Positions 46,563 through 57,324 of a stretch of 64,000 bases of DNA are shown one piece after another (position 1 is the stretch's first letter; each line of letters starts with the position of its first letter). Origin of the DNA: Plotosus lineatus (taxonomy: Eukaryota > Chordata > Actinopteri > Siluriformes > Plotosidae); assembly GCA_024760905.1 (NCBI GenBank), contig CM045734.1, forward strand, positions 2,918,747 to 2,982,746, in the 5' to 3' direction. Below the pieces are notes generated by a model. That model saw only the letters and a list, made by a program, of their open reading frames with translations, was not told the DNA's origin and did not search any database. The translations under genes and the position numbers were made by a program.

Positions 46563-47152
46563 TAGTTTCTTGGAATAATGTAATATTTAATAATTGACCC
46601 GTTATTATGACCTGTAGTTTTTGCCAATGTCCCCAGGGTTTTTTTCTATAGGGGCCAATTTGTCCCCATAAAATTTTGATCTGTAATGAACACTGTAAAT
46701 TAAATATATGTATAATGATAATCATAATTATAATAATAGTTTATGCTCCACCATAGGGAACACAGTGAGAGCACCAATGCCACCTACTGCAGAGGATGCA
46801 CAATTACACTTGATTCTATTACAGTATGGCAAAAAACCATGTTCCTTAGGGTCATACGTGCCCCCCTGACATCGCCCCACTATTTGAGAAGCACTGGCCT
46901 TGTGGGAGCTCACCACGAGCCTGTCCTCGCTGGCACTCGTAGCATGCACATGCACAAAATCCTCCTCCTCCTGTTATGCACCACCTCATGTCTGCACACG
47001 TGACATCATCTTACACACGTGACATCTTTGCTGCAGTCAATGATCGAAAGGGTAAGTTGACTTATTGTTTATTATTAATGTTAATATACACATTACTATT
47101 ATGAAATATTTATTGTTTTACGTGTTTATCTTCAATATATTAAGTCGAATAC

Positions 47153-47594
47153 AGAGATCCCTCACTTTCCGCATTAATTGGGACCGAGATCCCCACGCGA
47201 CCATCGAAATCCGCGAAGTAGGATCACACCCCCAGGCCCCCCCTGACCGATGTATACGTAATGTGTGTATATATCATATCAATAAATACATATTCAATGC
47301 AATAAATGCTTAAAATAACAATTAAACATTAAAAAAATAACAAGATGTAAATAAAATGGTATTGCATGAGAAGATGACACACAAACATACAGATGCACGT
47401 GCACACACAGATGCAGCAATGTAACTAGTTTTGATGGGAGATTGGCATTGTTTTGTGGTATTTTCCTTAACTTTTTCCCCTATTCGTCCTTAATTTACTT
47501 ATTTTTTAATTCAATTATTTTTTTTTTTTTTTTAAACCCGCAACACACTGAAGCCGCATGAATTGAAGCGGAAAGTAGCAAGGGATCCCTGTAT
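47153..47594 (+). mobile_element. MITE M1, copy with clear ends
   Basis: cagagatccctcactttccg at the left and caagggatccctgtatac at the right are inverted repeats next to TA. The interior matches 32931-33411. Confidence 0.7.
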
Positions 47595-47599
47595 ACGTG

Positions 47600-47755
47600 T
47601 TTTTGTCAGGCTATATGAGTTTGGGAGGGGGTTGGAACGGATCAATTGGTTCTGTTATTTCCTCTAGGAATTTTTGTTTTATCTTACAAACATTTTGACT
47701 TATGAGCTCGCCCTCCGAACGGATAAATTTCGTAAGTCAAGGTATCACCCTATAA
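47600..47755. mobile_element. Right-end fragment of a pogo-like MITE
   Basis: gacttatgagctcgccctcc and cgtaagtcaaggtatcacc resemble the MITE at 26936-27198. Confidence 0.4.
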
Positions 47756-48117
47756 AGGTAAATGGACGGTACAAAAAATAATAATACTTTCTAGATATGT
47801 GTATGTATTTTTGGGCCATAACATCAGATAACACAGATGTATACACACAAATATCGAGATGGATAAACATGTATGTGTAGACGTAACATTGCTATAATAA
47901 GTGTACAATGCGGTAGGTATTGTTGCAGTTGTACTTTTCATACTCATAAGATCATGTTCCACATCGTAAACCCATGTATTTGAATAATGAGTCCACATTT
48001 AAAACATGTACATGAAAGTACTGACTATAATCAGCCACACGATCATGATGCATACTGTGAAAAACACCAGTACCATCCTCATACTCAGGTATAATCATTC
48101 ATGAGCATGGTACTTGC

Positions 48118-49622
48118 TTTCAGTGTGATGCTGGTGACACAGAGCTATATATTTCAAAGCCAGATGAGAGACATCAGCTTAATAAAGTTGAGAAATGTGT
48201 TCATTTTGTTCATTTCAATGTGCTCAGACATTGGACACTGAATGCTTACTAACTTCCTCCTTTTAAACTCTGATGAGACAGAAGTTTTTGTACTCGGATC
48301 CCAGGCAGCGAGAAATAAGGTTTCTGATGATGTAGTGAGTTTGGATGGCTTTTCAGTCTCATGTGGAGCAGTAAAAGACATTGGCGTGATTATTGATACT
48401 GGTCTTTCATTTGAAGCTCATGCAGATAATATTACTCGGGTGGCCTCCTTTCACCTCAGGAATGTTGCTAAAATAAGAAACATGATGTCACTGCATGATG
48501 CGGAAAAACTATAGAATATTGTAATGTGTTACTGTCTGGATGTTCTAATAGGAACATAAACAAGCTTCAGTTAATGCACAATGCAGCAGCGAGAGTCGTT
48601 ACTAGAACCAGCAGCATATCACCCCGACCTTATTTACACTGCACTGGCTCCCACTTACATTTCACATCAAACATAAAATACTACTTTTAACCTATAAAGC
48701 ACTTAATGGTCTTGTGCCATATCTTGGTGAACTTGTCATTTTAGGGAGACCTCAAAAAGTGAAGACAACTGCAGGGGGCGGAGCTTCTTTTACAAAGCGC
48801 CACAGTTATGGAATAACCTTCCAGTTAATGTTGGGGACTCAGACACAGTCTATTTTTGACATGAGGATGAAAACTCACTTGTTTAGAGGAACAATTCGTT
48901 AAAAGGCTTTTATTGTGTAAAGAAGCAAATCTGGGGGTCTCAGGAATAGAGAGTTCTGGTAAACTGTGATGTTGGGATGCGGTCACTCCCCCATTCTACA
49001 TGCTCACCCAGGTCCATTTGATAGTGAGGTGGCTGATTTCCCCAATGTCACAGGTTCCCTAATGTCTCCTTCCTTTTGGCTCTCTCTATTTTTAGCTCTG
49101 CTGCCATAGCCAGTCATTCCAGAGTCCCTGCTGAACTCAGAAATAAAATCTTCCATTTTCATTACACTACAGTGAGTCTCTCTCTCTCGGTCTCTCTTTA
49201 TTTCCTGGAGGTACACATTCTCCTTCTGGGATGCCGGTGATCCTGATCCTTCTGTTTTCTGCGTCCTGTGATTTGTCCTGGACTGAACATGACTTTTCAC
49301 TGCTGATGATATAAACTATTTTTTCCACAATTATTTAGGATTTTCAGATGTAGAACCAACCGGACTACACTTTGTACTGTAATGAATTTCTGGTATATAT
49401 GTTTTGTATCTTTATGGTTCCACCTAATGCGGATGGGTTTCCCCTTTTGGTTCTAGTTCCTCTCAAGGTTTCGTCCTCGCATCTACTGAGGGAGTTTTTC
49501 CTTCTTTTTCCTGTCACTGGCAACACTCATTAAGGTTGTGTAGGGGTTTATAGGAACTGTTTAAGGTCTTTTATCGTTAAAAGCGCCATACAAATAAAAC
49601 TGAATTGGACTGAACTTGTGAA
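48118..49622 (+). mobile_element. L2/CR1-like LINE, RT fragment plus 3'UTR
   Basis: Frames give CDAGDTELYIS (a changed YADD-box region), LLNSDETEVFVLGSQ, FHLRNVAKIRNMMSLHDAEK and, after breaks, MRMKTHLFRGTIR. The 3'UTR contains cctctcaaggtttcgtcctc and ends aaagcgccatacaaataaaa with ctgaattgga. A foreign stretch at about 49000-49310 may be a further insertion. Confidence 0.75.
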
Positions 49623-50032
49623 ATCATGGAAAATCCTGTGATTTTTATAATTTACCACAAAGAATTCTGATCCTAAACCCTTCTTTTATTTACTTATATC
49701 TCCTTCCATGCTGTTGCTGTAGAAGGAATATTGTCCAAGATGGCGTCAAGTTGCCGCCGGACAACACACTAATAACCGCCGGAGGGTCCAGTCTTCGTAT
49801 TTTCTGTGTCGATGTTCAAACGAGCGTGTGAGCGCCCCCTCGTGACCTGGAATTGGTGTACGAGACCCCCGATTCATGGTTTCATCGCCTCAGGGGTTTT
49901 ATATTTAAATCTCCCGGTGGCGTTATCACGACACACTCCTGTTTCTTCAGCTAGAACCGCAAATCTTGCATTAATTAACCACAATTATTAAATACACCTG
50001 AAATGTTTAAATATAAAATAATTTGTTTAATG

Positions 50033-50133
50033 TGAATGTTTTTCGTAATCCGTCTACTCAGAAAATTTACTGGAACTTTCTAGTCTAGAAATCCAGTAAA
50101 TTTACTGAGTAGACGGATTACGAAAAACATTCA
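50033..50133. repeat. 101-bp near-perfect palindrome
   Basis: The left arm 50033-50074 and right arm 50092-50133 are 42-bp inverted copies with one mismatch. The 17-bp centre is itself nearly palindromic (tttctag/ctagaaa). No ORF crosses it. Confidence 0.95.
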
Positions 50134-50271
50134 AAGTAAAAAAAAAAATTAGAACGTGATATTTGGGAGATACTAATGTTTCGTGTACAAACTACAAAAA
50201 TGTCAATAACATGGTGTTTCATAAGAGCTGCAGAATCAACAGTAATTCAAATCAACAGTCGGGATTCTTAC

Positions 50272-50400
50272 CGTCTGAGTCTGAAACGCTGCTCTTCTCT
50301 CAGACTTTAAACCAAACTCTTGTGTTTCTTTGCAGCTCTCAACAGGGTTCTAACCCCAGAACTGCGTACCATGGATCACACCACTCATTTTATATCCCTG
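50272..50400 (-). ncRNA. Candidate noncoding first exon of rhbdd1 (5'UTR)
   Basis: On the - strand CAGACTCAGACG|gtaagaat is a full-consensus 5' splice site. Upstream (50440-50520) lie ETS-like GGCGGCGGAAATGACGG and GTGGCGGAAATG motifs typical of TATA-less housekeeping promoters. rhbdd1 needs an upstream 5'UTR exon because its ATG directly follows an acceptor. The 5' boundary is a guess and the link to rhbdd1 is inference. Confidence 0.3.
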
Positions 50401-50518
50401 AATGTTGATTTTGTTTCATCAGCGCCATATCGGTGTTCCAGTTAAATTTGTGTTGACGTTAACCGGTGTCATCGTCCTACCGTCATTTCCGCCGCCTATC
50501 ATCATTTCCGCCACTTTT

Positions 50519-50731
50519 ATGGTGAGAGGTTCATGTAAAAGAACCATTGCTGATCTTTGGCAGGAGTAGGCTGCAAAGCCGTCAGCGTGATTCTGTCCCT
50601 TGCTGAAGGGTTGTGTCAGGAAGGGCATCCGACGTAAAAACCTCTGCCAAACCAAACGCGCGATGATTCGCTGTGGCGACCCCTGATGGGAAAAAAGGGA
50701 ACATCCGAAAGCAAAAGAAGAAGGCCATACT
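50519..50731 (+). mobile_element. SINE (LINE-A tail), head missing
   Basis: From tatggtgagaggttcatgta to gattcgctgtggcgacccct and an AGAAGAAG end. It cuts into the exon-like segment at 50732-50798. Confidence 0.8.
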
Positions 50732-50798
50732 TCTGTTTGACCTCTGCAGATTCGTCAAGAATATAACACTCGTTCAACGTGAAATCTGGTGGCTTCAC
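50732..50798 (-). pseudogene. Exon-like segment, unrecognised protein
   Basis: After acceptor-like ttcattgacag the - strand reads SKVKPPDFTLNECYILDESAEVKQKYG-type sequence (split here as PPDFTLNECY and ILDESAEVKQKYG). A related segment lies at 51350-51415 on the + strand. I do not recognise the family; the SINE truncates it. Confidence 0.35.
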
Positions 50799-51349
50799 TT
50801 TGCTGTCAATGAAGTAAAATATAAATATATGTCGTATAACTATAATGAATAAAGGAACGAAAATAAAAAAGAAATGTGTCATTAGTACAAACAGATTTTG
50901 ACTAAGCATTGGGTGAACTGTTACAAAGGCTACATGGAACTGCAAAAAAAATCTGGAATATTAATTAAACACGATAGAGAGAGGCTTTGGTTTCAGATTG
51001 CTTGTCACCGTGTAACATAATCACCAGATAACACTGTGATCGTATGCTGTGACAGTGAAACATGAATCTTGGCAAGTTTTCAGAAGATGATTTATATGCA
51101 TATCAAAGGCATTGTTTTGTTGGTGGACTGGTGGTGAAAGTGGATTAATACTGTACTGGTGTGTCAAATGTTTTTAAAGCACAGGCCCCCGCTCGAATTC
51201 CGCTGCACTTAATTTAATTATCTCAAACTTTTTTTTATTTTATTTATGTGTTTTAGTTCTTTATTCATTTTTTATACGGGTCATATGTTGTACTTTACTC
51301 CATTGTCTCTAGAGACAGACGGATGCCAGTATGTTGTACTACTGTATTT

Positions 51350-51415
51350 TATTGAACAGCAAGCGTTATCGTCTTGGCGAATCTGCAGAAATCAAACAGA
51401 AGTACGATTATACAA
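51350..51415 (+). pseudogene. Exon-like segment related to 50732-50798
   Basis: After ttttattgaacag the + strand encodes RYRLGESAEIKQKYD, clearly related to ILDESAEVKQKYG, with about 30 bases missing near its start. No neighbouring exons were found. Confidence 0.35.
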
Positions 51416-52045
51416 ATAACCCCGAAGCACCCTGTGGCTCGTCCAGCTTAGCATTAGCATTAGCATTAGCAGGAATAAAGAAATTCCTAGAATTAACTAG
51501 AATAAACACGATTCTGTTGCCTCTGTGAGGACAGTTGGAGTCGTTTAGGAGTTAGCACTCTTAAGAGTCACAGTTGAAATCAATCTTATGAGAATCAATA
51601 ATAAATATTTGGAGGATATAATCACAGAGTGTGTTGGTCACTCACATTCCCACTGAATGGTCAAGCGGTGATGATCATCACGGTGTGTAGGTCATCAAAG
51701 CACAAAAACATGGACACAGAGACCGACCCCACGAGGCCATTGCTAAGTAGTCCATCCCATTACATGGGTCATTCCACAAGGAAAAGAGCTTACCATTTTT
51801 ATCCAAATGCTTTCAGATAATGAGGCTAAGTGGAACCACAAAATTATCTTAGATGGTGATGGGGGCCTCACTGTGATGACATCAGAGTGTGTGGGTCAAT
51901 CTGTAGGTAAAGTAATATAATGGGGCTTTCACCCCTATCTGTGACATCATCATAGAGTGTGTGATCAGAGGGACAAGAGATCCGCCCCGGTAGAGCACTG
52001 TCAATCACTTAATGTTGGACATTCCACAAATATTTGGAGATACCC
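51416..52045. other. Intergenic sequence, nothing recognised
   Basis: Contains a short gcatta triplication near 51455; otherwise no ORF or repeat I can name. Confidence 0.5.
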
Positions 52046-52308
52046 ACAAGGTTGTCACTGTTCCCCAGTGCAGCTAACTGGGTTATCAAAGGCGGGCCAT
52101 GTCTCTCACTGTCTATGGTGAGAGGTTCATGTAAAAGAACCATTGCTGACTTTTGTAAAGAGTAGCTGCAAAGCCGTCAGCGTGTTTCTGTCCCTTGCTA
52201 AAGGGTTGTGTCAGGAAGGGCATCTGACGTAAAAACCCATACCAAATCAAATGTGCGAATCATTCGCTGTGGCGACTCCCGAGAAAACGGAAAAAGCCGA
52301 AAGGAAAC
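52046..52308 (+). mobile_element. SINE (LINE-A tail), head missing
   Basis: aaggttgtcactgttcccc to attcgctgtggcgactccc and gaaaaagccgaaaggaaac. Confidence 0.8.
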
Positions 52309-52679
52309 CTCTCACTGCAAAAGCAATGATGTATGAGGTTTTACAGGTGGAATATCCCGGGCTGGTAATGACCCCTCTGTGACATCACAGTTTGGGTTGG
52401 TCTATCAACAGTCTGTACTTCGTGAATAGATGAACCCATCAGAGCAGGTAACAGCGGGTGTGATAAAGGTTTTATTTGTATGTTGTCCCATGTTATACGG
52501 TGCACCACAAAATGATTCTGTTCCTGAGGTCGGATCCCGTGTTTGTCTATGTCTTTGTCTCTGTGTCTCTTGTTCGTGTACATTGCTGAACTTTTACTGA
52601 AGTATCATAAGTAAAGTACCCTGTGCTTTCCTGTTAGATTCTCTCTCTTTCTCTCTTTCTGTGAACCATTCTTAGCTGT

Positions 52680-53000
52680 ATGGTGTTTATGTGTGTTTCC
52701 TCTGGGTTCTCTAGTTTTCTTCCACTTCATAAGGACATGCATGGTGACAGATTGACTACTCTAAGTTTCCCCAAGGATAAAACACTGACTTTGTTTTCTT
52801 CTTCAGTGTTGAGGGTGAGGACAGTGATGGCTCAACGGATAAAGCAATGCGTTGCAAATCTGAAGGTCAGCAGCTCAATCTATCACCACCGTTGGGCCCT
52901 TGTTGGACCAGGGTCGGGGTACATCCTGGACAGCTTCTCAGGCCAGCATTCACATAATTATCCACATGCACACCTAGAGGTGATATGGAACAGTGCAATA
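52680..53000 (+). repeat. Degenerate mixture of dispersed repeats
   Basis: tttcctctgggttctctag and gacatgcatggtgacagatt belong to the tRNA-head repeat, followed by a faded SINE head (atggctcaacggataaagca) and ttgggcccttgttggacc. Confidence 0.45.
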
Positions 53001-53221
53001 GTTGAGGTTTTTGGAAAATTCTGAGACTTCCTCTTTTACTCTGAGAGCTGGAACAGGAATTTAGGTAAAAGTTACGAGATTCAGGGAGCTGCTTCAGGAG
53101 AATGTTAATGATGTAAACAGACCAGGCAGTGTCTGTGTTGTGTTGAATTTCCATAGCAACCTGGGGCCAGCAGAAGTAGAGGGGATGCTGCAGGAGTGGG
53201 GGTGGGGTTAATGGTTATTAT

Positions 53222-53482
53222 ATATATCTTTTTCTTTCCTTTCGGATTTTTACCTTTCTCGGGAGTTGCCACATCGAATTATCTGATTCGCACATTTGAT
53301 TTGGCAGAGGGTTTTTTTTTTTTTTTTTTTTTTTACATCAGATGACCTTCCTGTCACAACCCTTTTAGCAAGGGACAGAAACACGCTGACGACTTTGCAG
53401 CCTACTCTTTACGAAAGTCAGCAATGGTTCTTTTACATGCCTCTCACCATAGACAGTGAGAGACATGGCCTGCCTTTGATAT
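53222..53482 (-). mobile_element. SINE (LINE-A tail), head missing, with internal poly(T)
   Basis: ctttcctttcggatttttac through gatttggcagagg, a 22-base T run, then atgcctctcaccatagacag. The Tc1 composite starts about 30 bp further on, beyond a (TA)n tract. Confidence 0.8.
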
Positions 53483-54106
53483 CCATGTATATATATATAT
53501 TATATATATATACACTAGTCCTCAAAAAATTAGCATATTGTGATAAAGTTCATTATTTTCTGTAATGTACTGATAAAAATTAAACTTTCATATATTTTAG
53601 ATTCATTGCACACCAAGTGAAATATTTCAGGTCTTTTATTGTTTTAATACTGATGATTTTGGCATACAGCTCATGAAAACCCAAAATTCCTATCTCAAAA
53701 AATTAGCATATTTCATCCGACCAATTAAAAAAAAAAAAAAAAAAAAGTGTTTTTAATACAAAAAAGTCAACCTTCAAATAATTATGTTCAGTTATGCACT
53801 CAATACTTGGTCGGGAATCCTTTAACAGAAATGACTGCTTCAATGCGGTGTGGCATGGAGGCAATCAGCCTGTGGCACTGCTGAGGTGTTACGGAGACCC
53901 AGGATGTTTCAATATGCCCCTGGGTGTTAGTGTGAATGGTTGTGTGTGCGTTGCTTGTGATGCACTGGTGAACTGTACAGGATGTATCCTGTCTCGACCC
54001 AGAGTTGGCTGAAATAGGCTTCAGCCTCCCTACAACCATAGTAGAATTAAGCAGGTTGGCAAATGGACAGACGAATGATATTTCACTCTCTCTCACACAC
54101 ACTCAC

Positions 54107-54195
54107 CTGCGCATGCTTTCATAAGTGTTCTGAGAGGACCGGAAGTATAGAGAAGCCCACCCAAAATACTAGAAAGGTGTCCAACAAATGAGGTC
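54107..54195 (-). pseudogene. Captured copy of rhbdd1 exon 4 (catalytic-His exon)
   Basis: 89 bp with the acceptor tctccttccag and a donor GCAG|gtgagt stronger than the parental gtgggt. It is open in the rhbdd1 frame and keeps TSFVGHLS...ILGGLLYTSG. The parental GHLSGIL has become GHLSSIL; one other change is silent. It lies on the same strand as rhbdd1, about 18 kb upstream of its start codon. No other rhbdd1 exon is nearby, so it cannot make protease on its own. Confidence 0.9.
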
Positions 54196-54591
54196 CTGGA
54201 AGGAGAGACAGACAGACAGACATAGAAAAAGATAGTGTAAAAGTGTCTCTGTGTATGTGCATATATATATATATATATACACACACACATATATACACAC
54301 ACACACACAGTCGTTCTAAAAAAATTAGCATATTGTGATGAAGTTCATTAGTTTCTGTAATGTACTGATGAACATGAGACTTTCATTACACACAACTGAA
54401 GTAGTTCCAGCCTTTTATTGTTTTAATATTGATAATTTTGCCAAAAAAGTAAAGAAAAAACAAAAATCCCCATCTCAAAATATTGGCATATTTCATCTGA
54501 CCAATAATAAAAAAAAGAAGTGTTTTTAATACAAGAAAAGTCAACCTTCAAATAATTATGTTCAGTTATGCACTCAATACTTGGTCGGGAA

Positions 54592-55459
54592 TCATTTAAC
54601 AGAAATGACTGCTTCAATGCGGTGTGGCATGGAGGCAATCAGCCTGTGGCACTGCTGAGGTGTTACGGAGACCCAGGATGCTTCGATAGCGGCCTTAAGC
54701 TCATCCACAGTGTTGGGTCTGGTGTCTCGCAACTTCCTCTTCACAATATCCCACAGATTCTCTATGGGGTTCAGGTCAGGAGAGTTGGCAGACCAATTGA
54801 GCACAGTAATACCATGGTGAGGAAACCATTTAGCAGTGGTTTGGCACTGTGAGCAGGTGCCAGGTCGTGCTGAAAAATGAAATCATCTCCGTAAAGCTTT
54901 TCAGCAGATGGAAGCATGAAGTGCTCCAAAATCTCCTGATAGCTAGCTGCATTGACCCTGCCCTTAATAAAAAACAGTGGACCAATACCAGCAGCTGACA
55001 TGGCACCCCAGACCATTACTGACTGTGGGTACTCGACACTGGACTTCAGGCATTTCCTTCTCCCCAGTCTTCCTCCAGACTCTGGCACCTTGATTTCCAA
55101 ATGACATGCAAAATTTGCTTTCATCTGAAAAAAAGTACTTTGGACCACTGAGCAACAGTCCAGTGCTGCTTCTCTGTAGCCCAGGTCAGCCGCTTCTGCC
55201 GCTCTTTCTGGTTCAAAAGTGGCTTGACCTGGGGAATCGGCACCTGTAGCCCAGTTCACTGCTTCCACAGGTCCCCCAAGGTCTGGAATTGGCCCTTCTT
55301 TCACTTTTTCCATCCCACAGACGTCCTACTGTGGTGGCTTGATACAGCACTCTGGGAACAGCCTATTCGCTCAGAGATTTCTTTCTGTGTCTTACCCTCT
55401 TGCTTGAGGGTGTCAGTGATGTCCTTCTGGACAGCAGTCAGGTCGGCAGTCTTACCCAT
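54592..55459 (-). pseudogene. Tc1-family transposase pseudogene
   Basis: The start ATG at 55459-55457 opens MGKTADLTAVQKDITDTLKQ, then a helix-turn-helix (KEISERIGCSQSAVS). The frame breaks within about 50 codons. Later fragments are FSDESKFCMSFGNQG (first catalytic Asp region), FQHDLAPAHSAKPLL (second) and SPDLNPIENLWDIVKRKLRD (third), in at least three frames. Inactive. Confidence 0.85.
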
Positions 55460-55847
55460 GATTGCCGTTTTGAGTAATGAACCAGGCTGGGAGTTTTTAA
55501 AAGCCTCAGGAATCTTTTGCAGATGTTTAGAGTTAATTGGTTGATTCAGATGATTAGGTTAATAGCTCGTTTAGAGTACCTGAACATGATATGCTAATTT
55601 TTTGAGATAGGAATTTTGGGTTTTCATGAGCTGTATGCCAAAATCATCAGTATTAAAACAATAAAAGACCTGAAATATTTCAGTATGCTAATTTTTTGAG
55701 AAGGACTAGTATATGTATATGTATATCACAGCACTGTCACCATTACTTAGCCAGATTCTCGCTAACTGACAAAGATGAACGGTTGAAACAGAAATCATAA
55801 AATTCTGACTCTTCACTTCGAAGCTGCATTCAAATGCAATGAGAAAA

Positions 55848-56118
55848 TGCCACTGTTCCCCCAGTGCAGCATGTCTCTCACTGTCTATGGTGAGAGGTTC
55901 ATATAAAAGAACCATTGCTGACTTTCGACTAGAGTAGCTGCATAGCCATTAGCGTGTTTCTGCCCCTTGCCCCTTGGGTTCTGTCAGAAAGGGCATACGA
56001 TATAAAAATCTATGTCAAATCAAACATGCCAATCATTAGTATGACTTCCATGAAGATGGAGGAGGTGGATGATTCGCTGTGGCGACCCCTGAAGTGAACA
56101 GCCGAAAGGAAAAAAAGA
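55848..56118 (+). mobile_element. SINE (LINE-A tail), head missing
   Basis: cactgttcccccagtgcagc, atggtgagaggttcatataa, then gattcgctgtggcgacccct and a gaaaaaaagaagag end. Confidence 0.75.
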
Positions 56119-56223
56119 AGAGAAAATGTTTTGTAGTTTCAGTTAATGAAGTCGTTTATTTGACGATAATGGGACCAAAAGATAACTTAAATAATGAAGA
56201 GATTAAATTATCTTTTGGTGGTG

Positions 56224-56426
56224 AGTGAGGGAGAGGGAGGGAGGGAGAGAGAGAGAGAGAGAAGGAGAGAGGGGGGAGAGGGAGGGAGGAAGGGAGGGAT
56301 GGAGAGGGCGGGTGGCTAGAGGGAGAGAGAGAGAGAGAGAGAAGGAGGGAGGGAGTGAGAGGGGGAGTGAGAGGGGAGGGAGAGAGGGAGAGGGAGGGAG
56401 AGAGGGAAGGGGGAGAGATAGAGGGA

Positions 56427-56468
<42 letters not shown>

Positions 56469-57026
56469 GGAGGGAGGAGAGAGAGAGAAGGAGAGAGGGA
56501 GGGAGGGAGGGATGGAGAGGGGGTGGCTAGAGGGGAGAGAGAGAGAGAGAGAAGGAGGGAGGGAGCGAGAGGGGAGGGAGAGAGGGAGAGAGGGAGAGGG
56601 AGGGAGAGAGGGAGGGAGAGGGAGAGAAGGAGAGAGGGAGGGAGGAAGGGAGGGATGGCTAGAGGAGGAGAGAGAGAGAGGGAGAGGGGGAGGGAGAGAG
56701 GGAGGGAGAGAGGGAAGGGGGAGAGATAGAGGGAAGGAGAGAGAGAGAAGGAGAGAGGGAGGGAGGAAGGGAGGGATGGCTAGAGGAGGAGAGAGAGAGA
56801 GAAGGAGAGGGGAGAGAGAGAGGGAGAGGGAGGGAGAGAGGGAAGGGGAGAGATAGAGGGAAGGAGGGGGAGAGAGTGAGAGAGCGGGAGGAGAGAGAGA
56901 GAAGGAGAGAGGGAGGGATGGACAGGAGGGGTGGCTAGAGGGGGAGAGAGAGAAGGACGGAGGGAGCGAGAGGGGGAGAGAGAGAGAGGAGGGAGAGAGG
57001 GAAGGGGAGAGATAGAGGGAAGGAGG

Positions 57027-57064
<38 letters not shown>

Positions 57065-57070
57065 AGGGTG
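56224..57070 (+). repeat. Purine-rich (GA/GGA)n satellite with higher-order units
   Basis: About 850 bp almost without pyrimidines on this strand. Landmarks of the form gggatgg...ggctagagg recur five times (about 56297, 56511, 56652, 56775, 56916), marking longer units. gggagggaggg runs could form G-quadruplexes. Confidence 0.95.
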
Positions 57071-57080
57071 GGTGATAGAG

Positions 57081-57321
<241 letters not shown>

Positions 57322-57324
<3 letters not shown>

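Larger units (their letters stand above)
53513..55711 (-). mobile_element. Composite Tc1-like element carrying a captured rhbdd1 segment
   Basis: The outer inverted repeats are CACTAGTCC...AAAAAATTAGCATA (53513) and its complement with ...TTCTCAAAAAATTAGC (to 55711), next to TA. From the left: a Tc1 3' end (53513-53905), a segment matching rhbdd1 33443-33873 (53905-54310), an internal Tc1 terminal repeat (54311) and then a 1.4-kb Tc1 element with transposase. The left Tc1 piece and 54595-54690 are two copies of the same transposase end. See the exon copy at 54107-54195. Confidence 0.85.

Noticed and set aside
53800..54102. Second rhbdd1 gene
   Set aside because: Only exon 4 and its flanks are present, with sharp junctions to Tc1 sequence; no other rhbdd1 exon lies within the window on that side.
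56297..56920. CRISPR-like regular repeats
   Set aside because: Vertebrate DNA; the units are degenerate purine satellite without distinct spacers or cas genes.
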